Shown piece by piece: positions 11,901 through 22,815 of a DNA stretch of 47,835 nucleotides. The stretch comes from Halicephalobus mephisto (Eukaryota; Nematoda; Chromadorea; Rhabditida; Panagrolaimidae). The notes beneath the pieces are model-generated. The model was given only the letters and a program-made list of their open reading frames with translations. It ran no database searches and was not told the DNA's origin. The stretch is taken from positions 1 through 47,835 of the forward strand of contig SWDT01000558.1 of NCBI GenBank assembly GCA_009193035.1, read 5' to 3'. A program made the position numbers and the translations under genes. Within the stretch, counting starts at the first letter, position 1. Each line of letters opens with the position of its first letter.

Positions 11901-14724
11901 AAGTTCTCTCAAAGTGAATTTTTTTTAAATATTTTAATAAATAAGGTAACCCAAAATTTTAGTTTTCCCTATTTCGTGATTAATTTTCCACAACTATATT
12001 TTGTGTAAATAACTTTTTCAAATTAAGACATACAAGACACACAACTCTGTCAAATTTCAACCATTAATTTTCAATAAATTATCAATAAACACCCTAAAAA
12101 TCACATCTACCACCACAGTACCCTATTGAAAATTAATTTTTTATAAAAAACAAACCTGCTTCATCGTTGGAAATCATTTTTTTCAAAGATATTCTACAAA
12201 AAAATTTCAAAACTCCATTTCTCGAAGATTCTGAAAAACTTCCGACTTGTTTAATAAATTGAGTAACATTTGAATTCTGTCTCAAATCCACAAGCACCTT
12301 AGGCAAGAGGATTTTCGCTAGGGCATCTTCAACTCCAGAATCCACTTCAACATCAAGACAAGCCAAAAGTTCTTGATAATCGACAATTTCATGAACAGGT
12401 TCTGCAAGTTTTCCTTCGGCAAAAAGAAGCATTTTAACAGCAGCTAATCTGTTTTTATCTTTTGGATCATTCAAACCTCGAGGTCCGAGAATCTTCAAAG
12501 CATGAGAAACCACTTCGTGGGCACTTCTGGTGGAATACAGTAACGGGAAGGAAGTGTATACTGCTAACCTGACATCGGGACAGTCGTCTTTCGAAAGTTC
12601 GTCAATTATCTAAAAAAACCAATTTAAAAATTAAAATTAAAAATACCAAACCAAAGATAAGTATTCTTTTCGAAAATTATTCTTAATCCCAATCCAGGAT
12701 ATAGCCAAAGTTTTCAAAATGGTCTTAATCGTGTCCACTCTGATCTGATAACAGTCGTCTTTAAGCAAGGATAAAAATACTTCGTGTTCTTTTTCTCGGA
12801 TATCGTATCCTAGATCCTCATCCGGAGGAGACAATGGAAAAAGTCGAAGGAAAACATTCGCCGCATTTAATCGACAAATCATATTCGGAGCCTAAAATTT
12901 AAAAAATTAAAAATAAAAATTAATTAAAAATCAAATAAATCTTACATCTAGGGATTTCCATAATAATTCAGCAACTATCATCGTAATCATGTGGCCTGCA
13001 GAAGCATTTTTGTCCTCGACAATTCCATCAATCATCTGAAAAAAGATTTTTTAAATGTTTTTCATCATTTTGCGAATGATTAAAAAATCCAAAGAAATAA
13101 AAAAATAATTCAATGATAAACTGAAAAAAATTCATAGGCAATCAGGGGTGATACAGTACATTAACAGTTTAGGAATTCATTTACAGAAAATTCGAGGTTT
13201 AAGGGATATAGTCACAGGAGATCCGGGGATTTGAAGATTAACAGGGTGAAGAATTCATATACTTAGAAGTACAGCCAAAAGGAAATTCAAGGGTTCATCT
13301 ACAGAGGACTTAGAGGTCCATTTATTAAAAATTCAAGAAAGTTTAAAGTCTAGAGGAAATTTAGAAATTTATTAACAGAGAAATTTTGAAATTCATAAAG
13401 GAATTAGAAGTTCGTTAATGAAAAACTCGAAAATCCATCAACAGGGTTTAGGAATTTATTCACAAAGAACTTTAGTCTCATCTAAGAGGAGTTCAGAAAT
13501 CTATCCATAAAAATTGGAACTTCATAGAAAATTTAAGTTCATAAAAATTGGAACTTCATAGAAAATTTAAAAATTCACAAAAATTAAAACTTCATAGAAA
13601 ATTTAAAAGTTCATAAAAACTGGAACTTCATAGAAAATTTAAAAGTTCACAAAAATTGGAACTTCATAGAAAATTTAAGTTCATAAAAATTGGAACTTCA
13701 TAGAAAATTTAAAAGTTCACAAAAATTGGAACTTCATAGAGAATTTAAAAGTTCATAAAAACTGGAACTTCATAGAAAATTTAAAAGTTCACAAAAATTG
13801 GAACCTCATAGAGAATTTAAAAGTTCACAAAAATTGGAACTTCATAGAAAATTTAAAAATTCACAAAAATACGGAGGAAAATTGCCAAAACGATTTAAAT
13901 CCATTTTTTGGGTCTATCAGAAAACTTCTACAATTGAAAGTTTAAAAATGTATTTAAACAGAGATATTAAACATCGAAGTTTCTAAATTTTGAAAAACTT
14001 CGGAAGAATTTAAATATTAATCCGAAGAACCTACATATATAAATTTTTCCGCATATTTCCTTTCCGTCTTGATAGCATTCTCGAATATCTGCGACATAAC
14101 TAGTCTTTCTACAGTATTTCTTTTTTCTTCAGCTTCCTGGGCCCGGTCGGCGGATTCTGGATCCAAGTATTCTCCGTCGACTTGTTTTTCTAATTTCTTC
14201 CACATGCTCATCCAGACTTGTCCGATAAAATTACAGTGATGCTTACTGGGGTTCCTCGTCCGAACACATACCAAAGTGGCCTTCCAGGATTTCTCAATTC
14301 CAATCTTTAAAATCAAATGTCTTGCGAGTTTTCTGCCTTCTGGAGACGAGCAGAAGGTTTTGCTAGTAATTGCCTTCAAAGCCGCTTCCTCGGAACATCC
14401 TTCTAAAATCTCCTCCTTCTGAATCGTAGCCAGACGTTTAATCAATGTTTTCTGAAGAAAATTAATATATGAAAAAAGTTGATATATAGAAAAAATTGAT
14501 ATATGAAGAAAATTGATATATGAAAAAAATTGATATATAGAAAAAATTGATATATGAAGAAAATTAATATATGAAGAATAAATATGAAGAAAATTGATAT
14601 ATGAAAAATTAAAAAACAAACTTACTTGTCCTTTTTCGTTTATACAAGCTTTGGCGAGAAGTTCATCTGCTGGTTTCGTAATCACTTCAGCCAAGGACAC
14701 GTTCATGAATTCATCTTCAGCCAT
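8916..14724 (-). CDS. capg-2: Condensin II non-SMC subunit G2 (NCAPG2/CAP-G2)
   Basis: Seven exons: 14724-14626, 14451-14035, 13035-12946, 12891-12652, 12609-12156, 11335-10434 and 9191-8916. All phases close, giving 825 residues. The middle matches the NCAPG2 HEAT region (RLNAANVFLRLFPL, LLKDDCYQIRVDTIKTIL, DELSKDDCPDVRLAVYTSFPLL). Later exons carry the family helical region (GRYKSTILAESALTAASFIPL). The C-terminus is acidic (EEMEIDEDNPD). CAP-G2 is a HEAT-repeat subunit of condensin II, which compacts and resolves mitotic chromosomes. At 825 residues it is shorter than vertebrate NCAPG2. Exon 2 reads through to a stop at 14017 if unspliced; the GTAGGT donor at 14034 and an in-phase exon at 13035 argue that it continues. 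Introns 2 and 6 (about 1.0 and 1.2 kb) are filled with repeats. Confidence 0.85.
10025..10320. repeat. Tandem duplication of about 125 bp in capg-2 intron 6
   Basis: Two consecutive copies, with a partial third, share ACTAAGTTAATTCAGCTACC, AATTACGAAATAAAGATAA and ATTCCTTTTTTGATTT. They sit inside a 1.2-kb AT-rich intron (9192-10433) with no other recognisable content. Confidence 0.75.
11600..11990. repeat. Tandem repeats of about 110 bp in capg-2 intron 5
   Basis: Four imperfect copies carry TTTTAGTTTTCCCTATTTCG, GATTAATCATATATGAAA and ATATTTTAATAAATAA. They occupy much of the intron between exons 5 and 6 (11336-12155). Confidence 0.75.
13490..13870. repeat. Minisatellite of about 36 bp in capg-2 intron 2
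   Basis: About ten copies of a unit containing GGAACTTCATAGAAAATTTA and AGTTCACAAAAATT. Looser related sequence extends left to about 13140. The array lies in the 1-kb intron 13036-14034. Confidence 0.85.
14455..14612. repeat. Short tandem repeats (about 16-20 bp) in capg-2 intron 1
   Basis: Alternating ATTGATATATGAAGAAA and ATTGATATATAGAAAAA units fill the first intron (14452-14625). Confidence 0.8.
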
Positions 14725-15373
14725 GTTCCACAGTAAGCTTCAGGATTCAGAATCAACGGCACGAAGCCAAAGAGAAAGATTGAAAGACGATTTTCCCGCC
14801 AAATCGGGAAAAAACGCCGAGCTGCCGATCTGGTCGCACCATTCATGCAAGCGTATATAGAAAAGATCAGTCTTTGGTCATTTTTACCATTATTGTAATT
14901 TTTTTCAAAGATAATACTTCAGAAATTGGAAAAACTGGTAATTGTCTTGACAAATTTTAACATGAAAAGAAAGCATTTTCGACCGGTTTTTACATTATTT
15001 TTTGTTATTGTTTGTTAATGAGGTTATTTTGGACATGGAAAAACTTACCTTTATTTGATGCTCCCTTAATTAAATGTGTTTATATGGCAAGAAAATCGAT
15101 TTTCGATCAGTTTTAATACGATTTTGACAAGTTGGGTAATTTCGAAATTGGAAAAAGGGATTTAGATTTGGTTTTTTCGATCAGTTTTATTATTTTTTTG
15201 AATTTATTCCCAAGAATCAGGATTCTGGAAGTAGGAAAAACTGACTGGTGTTTGGTCACTTGCGGCTGTGCGATTTTTTCTTTCGAATCTCACGTATTTT
15301 TATTTATATTTTGTAGTCTTTAGTTTCTGCCGAATTTCAAGTTCGTATAAAAGTCAATCTCACGCAATTCAAA
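14725..15373. promoter_or_regulatory. Divergent promoter region, capg-2 / mpst
   Basis: The roughly 650-bp spacer separates head-to-head genes. It repeats short phrases such as CGATCAGTTTTA and TTTTTACATTA but shows no gene or RNA. It presumably drives both genes. Confidence 0.4.
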
Positions 15374-17123
15374 ATGGCCATGTCGAAGTTATTAAGTGCG
15401 AACGCTCTGAACAAGTTGCTCCAGGTTGGTTGTAATTTTAGAATTGACATTCATATATGAATTTTTACTTTTTTGCCGGAATTGTTTATTATTAACTTCC
15501 TCCAAGTCAATTTCAACTTTAGGATGGATTTTCACATATGAATTTTAATTTTTGTTTAAATTTCACTTTTTATCAACTTTTTAGGCCATTTTGGGATGAA
15601 TTTTCATATATGAGTTCTTGTCTTTATTTCCGAAATTGTATCTTTTACTAACTTTTTCTGTGCTAATTTTGAATATAAAACAATCTCATATATGGATTTT
15701 TATTTTTACTCCCGAAATTTCACTTTTTACTAATACCTTAAAAGTTATTTTGACTTTAGGACAAATTTTCATATATGAATTCTCATCTTTGTTCCCGAAA
15801 TTAATCTTTTGCCAACTTTCTTTATTTTCCAGAGCAATACAGCTGGATTGAGGATCCTCGATTGTACCTACAATGTGACTCCGAAACCAGATTACAAAGA
15901 ATGGAGACAGAACTACTTTGGAAAATTCGAGGAACTTATGGAAAAAGATTCTCCTCAGAAGCAGCAGTATCTTCAAGCCCACATTCCTACGGCGAGATTC
16001 ATGGATTTGGATGTCGCTATGTACCCTAGCAGGTTCGAGAGACTAGCCCATTACGAACCGGAAGTGTTCCAAGAGTACATGCAGCTCCTGGGGATCCACC
16101 ACGACGACCAGATCGTGCTCTACAGTCGAGGTCCGCTGGGAGGAATGCTTTTTTCAGCAAAGTGCTACTGGTTGCTGAAGGTTTACGGTCACAAAGACGT
16201 CTCTATTCTGGATGGAGGACTGGACGCTTGGAAAAAAGAAGGATTTGAAGTCGAATCAAGTACGCATTTACCGAGAGTGGAACAAGGAAACTGGCAAGCG
16301 AGGAATTACCGACATAAGCTGATCACTTTCGAGGAAATAACCGAAAAAGATAATTCTGGAAAAGACGTCTTTGAGAAAGGAGTGGACTACAACATCCTGG
16401 ATGCCCGATTCAGAGCTCAATACAACAACGAACAAGACACAGGGTTGAATTCTTTCGGTGAGAATTTTTATTTTTTATGAATAATTTTTAATTTTCCTAA
16501 ATTCCTAGAGATTTTCGGACTTTTCGAAGAATTTTAAACCATTTTTAGGGGAATTTAGAAATTTTTAAGATGTTTTGCAAATTTCTAAAGTTTTGAAAGA
16601 TTTTTAAAAAATTCGAAAAATTTGAACTTTCGAACTATTGTATCAATTTTTGAAGTTTGTAAAGGGCTCTAGAATGTCACAAGTTTCTAAAATGCTTACA
16701 AAATTTCTTCTGAAACTACTTTGTGAGAATGTTTGCTGTTATTTTCGACCGTAATGTAATTAAAAATGTAAATTTTCAGTTGTTCCTGGTTCTTTCGTTC
16801 CTGGTACACGGAATTCTCCAGCAGCGGAATTTGTTGGACAAGACGGGAAAATTTTGCCGGAGGAAATAATTAAAGAAAAACTTGCCGAAGCTGATTTTGA
16901 TCCAGAAAAACCAACAATAACTCTCTGTAATTCTGGAATGCAAGCAAGTTTCCTAGCAACTGTCATCGATAACTTCTTTCCGGAAACGAGTATCAGATTA
17001 TTTAACGTAAATTTGTAATTTTAAATGTATTTTAAATATTTTTTACAGGGAAGTATGAAAGAAATGGAAGCAAGAGCCCCCCAGAGAATCAACGGCGGAG
17101 TTAAGCCAGTAGCAAATCCTTGA
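15374..17123 (+). CDS. mpst: 3-mercaptopyruvate sulfurtransferase (tandem rhodanese)
   Basis: Four exons: 15374-15424, 15833-16457, 16780-17006 and 17049-17123. All phases close, giving 325 residues. It has two rhodanese domains. The N-terminal one carries the CH2A-like AHIPTARFMDLD and ILDGGLDAWKKEGF; the C-terminal one has the active-site loop TLCNSGMQAS with Cys at about 275. The enzyme transfers sulfur from 3-mercaptopyruvate to thiols or cyanide, giving persulfides and hydrogen sulfide. The loop reads CNSGMQ, not the CGSGVT of classical MPST, which leaves acceptor preference open; nematodes have several divergent MPST paralogues. A TRAF-like gene follows after about 140 bp on the same strand. 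Confidence 0.9.
15440..15825. repeat. Degenerate tandem repeat of about 80 bp in mpst intron 1
   Basis: About five copies, each with a TTCATATATGAA-like palindrome (near 15450, 15530, 15604, 15685, 15769) followed by a TTTGTTCCCGAAATT-like segment. They make up nearly all of intron 1 (15425-15832). Confidence 0.8.
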
Positions 17124-17265
17124 AAATCACCGAATTACAGTACACTAGTCTATTTTTGGTTTTATAAAAATTATTCAAACATTTTTTAAAATTTATGATC
17201 CTTAGATCCCGTTGTCAAGGATGAAATTGTATTTTTTAAAAATAAAATTTAGTTTTTTTGTCGAA

Positions 17266-18494
17266 ATGGCTTGCAAATACGCGGATTTTGGTTGTGATAT
17301 TCCCGACGATGGACATGAAAGTAAAAAACCGATCAAACATTTGACGTTGGTCAATGATGAAATGAGGACAATGCAGAAGAGTTTTGAAGAGGTTTGGATT
17401 TTTTAAATAAAAAAATTTTAGAAAATATTTAAGAATTTAATAGATTTTTAGAATTTTTGGAAAAATTTAAATTTTAAGAATTTTAGAATTTTTAGAAAAA
17501 TTTAAATTTTAAGAATTTAAGAATTTTTAGAATTTTAGAATTTTTAGAAAAATTTAAATTTTAAGAATTTAAGAATTTTTAGATTTTTAGAATTTTTGAA
17601 TTTTTAGAAAAATTTAAATTTTAGAAACTTTGAAATTTCATCGTAATTTTCAGAATCTTCTGGAATTTAATAGATTCTGAAACTTGGAAATTTCCAGAAA
17701 ACAATTTAAAATTAAAAATATTCTTGAAACGAGTTTTCAAAAATTTTAAGTTTTATGTACCGATTTCGAAATAATTATATTTTAAAATTTAAAAACGAAA
17801 TTTATCAGAAAATTCGTTTCGAAAGTATTTTTAATAAATTTCATTTTTAAATTTAAAATATAATTATTTCGAAATCGCCACATAAAACTTAAAAAATTTC
17901 AAAATTCGTTTTAAAAAAATTCACATTTTAAATTTAAATAATTTTATTTATTTTTAGTTGACAGAATCAGAATCTACCATGTTGTCGGATTTTTCTCAAC
18001 TCCGGACTCGGGTGAATGGGGTAATCTGTCGCGAATCTCCTCAACTTCTTTGGAAAATCCACAATTGGAAAGAAAAACAACTAGCTGCGAAGTTACGTCT
18101 AGAGCCTTGGATACTGTCTCCTGTCTTCAATTCAGAAGCCTTCGGGTACAGACTAATCTCCATGGTGGCTCCGTACGGATACGACAAAGGCTTCGGAAAC
18201 GCTCTTTCGATTTTCCTCCAGATCCTCCCTGGGGAGTTTGATCCCCTTCTGGAGTGGCCTTTTAACAAGACCATTACCGTAACTCTATATGATCAGAAAG
18301 ATGCTCTTCTGAAGCGGAAAAACTACCAATATGAACTAAGAACTTCGAAAACTCCCCATGGCTATCTCCAGAAGCCTTCTGAACACAAACCGAATGCCCC
18401 GTTCGGCTGCGAGTTGTTCTGTCCTCTAAATACCGTAATGGAAGGCACCTACGTCAAAGAGGATACTGTCATTATTGGAATACAAATCTCATGA
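17266..18494 (+). CDS. Short TRAF-like protein (partial TRAF zinc finger plus MATH domain)
   Basis: Two exons, 17266-17391 and 17958-18494, in phase, 220 residues. The N-terminus looks like the last part of a TRAF-type zinc finger (CKYADFGCDI, then HESKKPIKHLTLVNDEM) followed by a short helical stretch. Residues about 70-220 are a TRAF/MATH domain (LLWKIHNWKEK, SPVFNSEAFGYRL, GFGNALSIFLQILPGEFD, WPFNKTITVTLYDQ). TRAF MATH domains bind receptor tails or adaptor peptides in signalling. No RING or full zinc-finger array is present. The start is chosen behind an AAAATTTAG acceptor at 17252. The roughly 140-bp gap after mpst suggests an SL2-type operon, which is inference. Confidence 0.85.
17725..17915. 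repeat. Long imperfect inverted repeat in TRAF-like intron
   Basis: Left arm near 17745-17790 (AAGTTTTATGT, CGATTTCGAAATAATTATAT) pairs with right arm near 17850-17895 (ATAATTATTTCGAAATCG, ACATAAAACTT). The inner part also pairs. The intron transcript could form a hairpin of about 70 bp; it may be a MITE remnant. Confidence 0.8.
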
Positions 18495-19552
18495 ATAATG
18501 ATGCGGAAAATTATCTGTATAAAATTGCTCTTCTGTGATATTCCCCTATTTCATAAAATTAGTTTGATTTTTTCGTTCTTAATATTTTCGGTAATTTAAT
18601 TAATTTAAAACAATAATCAAAAAACCGGAGACTGGTCCTGAAGAGAAAAAATTGTACGAAAGTTGTTCGTTCTCGATTCGCGTTGATTTCAGAATTTCTT
18701 TTTTAAGCAAACCGTTAGCTACTTGGTTATTATTTTAAATTAATTTAACTACTAAAAGCAGTAAGATAAAAATAAAATTAATATTGCAAAATCCGAAAAT
18801 AAACACTGCGAAGGAGCGACTATCCTACAGTTCATTTTTTTCTTTTATATTATTTCTTGGCTATTTGATTATTATTTTAAATTAATGCAATAACTAAAAG
18901 TAATAAGATAAAAATGAAAAAATAAAATTAATATTGCGAAATCCAGAAATAAACACTGCGAAAGAGCGACTACCCCGAAGCCTAAAAAACCAACGATGTT
19001 AAGACGCAGCCAGTTCCAACAGTGCGGTTCCGGAGCGAAAAACCCTGCGTTACTGTAGGTTGAAGTCGTATTGAATATTGGTTGCATTATTACTTTACTA
19101 CTATTATTGTTGCTTTTTTCCATTGTTATTTCCCCTCCTTTTCACATTTTATTGTTTATATATTAAGCTAATATTTCACCACCTTCCACACAATCCCGGA
19201 ACGAAGATCTGTGTATATCAATTAACTCCCTATTGCAGGCAATAGCTATGCACCAGTAGTGTTGGTTTTTGTCTTGTTATTTCTCCTCTTTTTCACATGT
19301 TATTGTTTATATGTTAGACAACTTTATCTCACCATTTTCATGCGATCTCGGAGCAAAAACTCGTATATATCAATTAACTTCTTATTGCAGATAACAACTA
19401 TTTCAGTCAACAATTTTCACTGTTCTTCGTTACATATTCCTTTTCTTTATTATTTAAATACTCCAAGATATCTCTATCACCCACAACCGAACAACTACAG
19501 AATAATGTTTAAAAATTAAAATATCTATCAGTTACTGGACAGACTGTCACCA
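18495..19552. other. Intergenic region with duplicated segments
   Basis: It holds two duplicated pairs. Segments near 18715-18815 and 18845-18975 share TAAATTAAT, ACTAAAAG, ATAAGATAAAAAT and AAACACTGCGAAGGAGCGACTA-type sequence. Segments near 19100-19255 and 19265-19410 share TTTCACAT, TTATTGTTTATAT and TATATCAATTAACT. One small ORF (18872-19123, minus) lies across it. Confidence 0.6.
18872..19123 (-). CDS. Possible small membrane protein, unrecognised
   Basis: An 83-codon ATG-initiated ORF. A polar N-terminus (MEKSNNNSSKVIMQPIF) leads into PEPHCWNWLRLN and then hydrophobic stretches that could be one or two membrane segments. The C-terminal part lies in AT-rich duplicated sequence, where hydrophobic codons arise by chance. 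I recognise no family. Confidence 0.25.
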   Translation of the reverse strand: MEKSNNNSSKVIMQPIFNTTSTYSNAGFFAPEPHCWNWLRLNIVGFLGFGVVALSQCLFLDFAILILFFHFYLITFSYCINLK

Positions 19553-22227
19553 TTAGAGTTCGTGATGAACAGAGTCGTCAACACGGAAAGTAACACCAAA
19601 TTCACTAAGACGATCATAAATCTTAGTTTCCTTGAAAGCAGCAGTGGTCGTGAAAACACCACCGTCTCCAGGAAGATTCTCTTTTTCTTGAAGGATAGTT
19701 AAAGCAGAAGCCAATACGCATCCAGAAGTACCGATGTATCCAGCGTCCGGTCCATCGCATCTGGCAACTCTGGTTTTCCCAGGGGGAGTTTCACCAGGCT
19801 TCTGGTCTTGATCCCATCCTTTTCCGCAGATCCAGTAAGTGAACGAAGCTTCCTGGGTTTGTTGTCTAGTCGGACCACTGTTCTTGAACAAGTAGAAACT
19901 GCAAACATCGGGATACTTCTGCATAATTTTTCTCGTAAATTCGAATTCGACAAAAATGTGGAGGAGAGCCACCCACAGCATCAAGGCCCATGCCCAGAAC
20001 TTGCTCTTGATCAACATGTAAGTGTTAATCTGGACGGGTCTAGTGTGATTTTCAGTGGCATCAAAGTACTGAGATCTTTGAACAACCGAACGATCAGATC
20101 CAGGAAACGGTAAAGCATAACTACTGAGGGCTTCGTTCCACCATAGATTCCCGCGGTTTTTCGGACGGAAAGGAGATCGTTCAAGCTTCTCAGGCATGAT
20201 GTCCTTCCTTATCTTGCCAAGTTTATCATTCTTCGCTTGCCAGATCCCAAGAATAAGGGTTTGATAAGTTCCTGCATTAAACGAATAACCCTAAAAATAA
20301 TTACAAATAAATTAAATTTTAAAAATAATTATTACAAATAAATTAAATTTTAAAAATAATTATTACAAATAAATTAAAGTTAAAAAATAATTATTAAAAA
20401 TAAATTAAAGTTAAAAAATAATTATTACAAATAAATTAAAGTTAAAAAATAATTATTAAAAATAAATTAAATTTTAAAAATAATTATAAATAAATTAAAT
20501 TTTAAAAATAATTATTAAAAATAAATCTCATATTATTGAAATCTCTTATAAAGAAACAGAAATGAAAGTCATTACGAAATTGTCTCGACACGAATATCAG
20601 GGACCTCATGAGAACTACAGTAATCTGCGCGTTGATTTTACGCGACAGTTATTTCGTAATTGTCATCACACAGTCGAAGAACTTACCGGAGGTGGACTCC
20701 ATTATTCGTTTTAAAATTAATTATTATAAATAAATTAAATTTCGAAAATAAAAATTGTAAATTGGTTAAATTTTTAAAATAAAAATTGTAAATTAGTTAA
20801 ATTTTAACTTACCGATGGCCCATTTTTGATTTGGACGAAGGTTTCGGTATAGTCCAGAGTACCTTCAAAGTGCTGTTTTAAGAAATTAACTCCTAAATCG
20901 CAGGGGATACTGTCCCATCCACAGGCCCCAACGATGTAGACTCCGTTTTCGCTGGCTTGTTTTCCGTATTTCTGTTGCATTTTCTCCAAAAAAGCTGGTT
21001 CTCCAGAGATGTCAACATGAGAAGCTCCGTTTTCAACAGCGGCTCTAACGACGGCTTCACCATATAAACGATACTAAAAGAATGGAATTAAAAAAGTTGT
21101 CACTGACGAGAGTGGGATTCGAACCCACGCCTCCGAAGAGACCAGTGCCTTAAACTGGCGCCTTAGACCGCTCGGCCATCTCGCCTGTTTCAGGAAGAAA
21201 AAAAACACCTACAGGACCGACGACATTGATAATCACTTTCGCCCGTTTGGCCATCTCAACGAGGGAATTCTCGTCTCCGGAATCGGCAATAATGATCGGC
21301 AAGTTCATCAGATCGACACCAGTAAGACTCGAGACCTCCTTCAAAGTGGCCTTGATTTTCCCTTCGTTCCTTCCTGCAACGGCCAGATTGACGTTTCCAT
21401 AAGCAGAAGACTTGGCGAAAGTTTCAAGAACGTAAGCCCCAGTAAATCCGGTTGAACCGTACAGAACCAAATCGTATCTTTCTGTCATTTTTCCTGAAAA
21501 GTTTTAAATCCAACAAATACGCAAAAAAACAGAAAAAACAAAGTCAAAAAAAAATCGAACGTGTTTGCATCGGAAAATGGACGAAAGAAAACAACAAAAG
21601 TTGTGCAGAAAAAACGAAATTTTCGAGGTTACAATCTGGCAAGGAATAAATCGAATGATCCTGGGTGTATCGCCACTCACACCATTTTAAGGACCAGAGG
21701 CTTGGAGGTTAAGGCAATGAAATTCACATGAAAAATTCGGGATTTACACGCAAAAGATAAAAAAATCTTAAAATTACGAATTTTATTAAAAAAATAATAA
21801 TTTTCGATAAAAATTGTAATTACGTAAAAAACGGAAATTTTATATATGATTAAGTGTTGATATAGTAATTAGAAGTTGTGAAAATAAAATTAACATAAAA
21901 AACGAAATTTATAAAAAAATCTTAAAATTACGAATTTTATTAAAAAAATAATAATCTTCGACAAAATTTCTAATTATATAAAAAACGGAAATTTTATATA
22001 TGATTAAGTGTTAATATAGCATTTAGAAGTTGTGAAAATAAAATTAACATAAAAAACGAAATTTATAAAGATATTTTAAAATTTCGAAATTTTGTAAAAG
22101 AATGAAATTCACGTTTGGCAAAAATCTCACTACGCCAGGAAAACGGGAATTTCCAAATATAGGATTCTGAACAAAATAATCCTTACTTACCAGACTTTCC
22201 CAAGTTGGAAAAGGCCATTCTCGGCAT
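19553..22227 (-). CDS. Saccharopine dehydrogenase-like oxidoreductase (SCCPDH family)
   Basis: Core exons are 21488-21213, 21073-20813 and 20290-19553, giving 424 residues from MTERYDLV. An in-phase upstream exon (22227-22191, MPRMAFSNLGKSG) joins a TTTTCAG acceptor at 21494 and would add 14 residues. The Rossmann-fold NAD(P) loop is VLYGSTGFTG, followed by VAGRNEGKI and VINVVGP. YGEAVVRAAVENG and VGACGWDSIPCDLG are typical of SCCPDH. A hydrophobic segment (WAWALMLWVALLHIFVEF) lies mid-protein, fitting the membrane or lipid-droplet association reported for this family. The substrate is not established for the family. Intron 2 carries a tRNA gene on the same strand. Confidence 0.9.
20296..20535. 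repeat. Tandem repeat of about 31 bp in SCCPDH-like intron
   Basis: About seven copies of TAATTATTACAAATAAATTAA followed by AGTTAAAAAA or ATTTTAAAAA. Confidence 0.85.
21104..21185 (-). tRNA. tRNA-Leu (anticodon AAG)
   Basis: Reading the minus strand, the acceptor 5' strand GGCGAGA pairs with TCTCGTC, followed by discriminator A. The D-arm contains TGGCCGAGCGGTCTAAGGC (A box). The anticodon stem CCAGT/ACTGG encloses loop TTAAGGC, giving AAG, which reads CUU. A long variable arm (TCTCTTCGGAGGC) is typical of class II tRNA-Leu. The T-arm is GTGGGTTCGAATCCCAC (B box). All stems pair, and there is no intron. It lies wholly inside an intron of the SCCPDH-like gene on the same strand. Confidence 0.97.
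21755..22080. repeat. Tandem duplication of about 152 bp in SCCPDH-like 5' intron
   Basis: Two copies run back to back, sharing AAAATCTTAAAATTACGAAT, ATTTTATATATGATTAAGTG and AGAAGTTGTGAAAATAAAAT. They are about 93% alike by eye. Confidence 0.85.
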
Positions 22228-22815
22228 CGTGTGCTGACAAACGGGATTATCTGGCCAACTGCGTCTTGTTATTTTTACTTATTTCGAAATCAACTTGCTA
22301 TTTGTGATTTTCCGACTTTTTGTCGACCACTGGACTCAGAACCTTCATAATTACTCAATGAACTCAATTTCGAAGAAAAACGGAAATTTCGGCGGGTCCG
22401 GTTAATCCAAACATATACTCGATTTTCCCGCCATTTTTGCGCAGATTTTTTTGTTTTCTAAATTGATCCATAATTGACATTCAACCTGTTTCGAGACAAT
22501 TCTTCGGATATTTCTCGCCGGCGGCATCGAATTTGTGGCCGTTCGAGAAGCGAAGGGACGGACGTGAGTTCTATAGAGTTTTACGGGAAAACTGGCGAAA
22601 AAAGAAAAGCCAGACGCCAAGGACAGGAAAAACGGTCCCGACGCGCTCACAGGCGTCCAAAGCCACAAACGCGGTTGAGAAATTCGACTTTGAGATCTTA
22701 CTGGGATTCTATCTCTAATAGGATTATTAAATTATTTTTCTTTTCACCGAGAGGTCCGCAAGATCGCGGAGAAGGTGAAGGAAGTGATTCAGAAGGAGAA
22801 TCCGAGTCTGCGGAA
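22228..22815. promoter_or_regulatory. Divergent upstream region, SCCPDH-like / GCN5-PCAF
   Basis: Spacer and probable 5' leader of the acetyltransferase gene. The frame that joins its second exon is open from 22474 but has no ATG before 22816. A GTGAGTTC donor near 22564 and T-rich acceptor-like runs near 22745 suggest a spliced or trans-spliced leader. Confidence 0.4.

Noticed and set aside
14017..14034. capg-2 ending at VGSSD with the stop at 14017
   Set aside because: A GTAGGT donor at 14034 joins in phase to an exon at 13035 that continues NCAPG2-like sequence.
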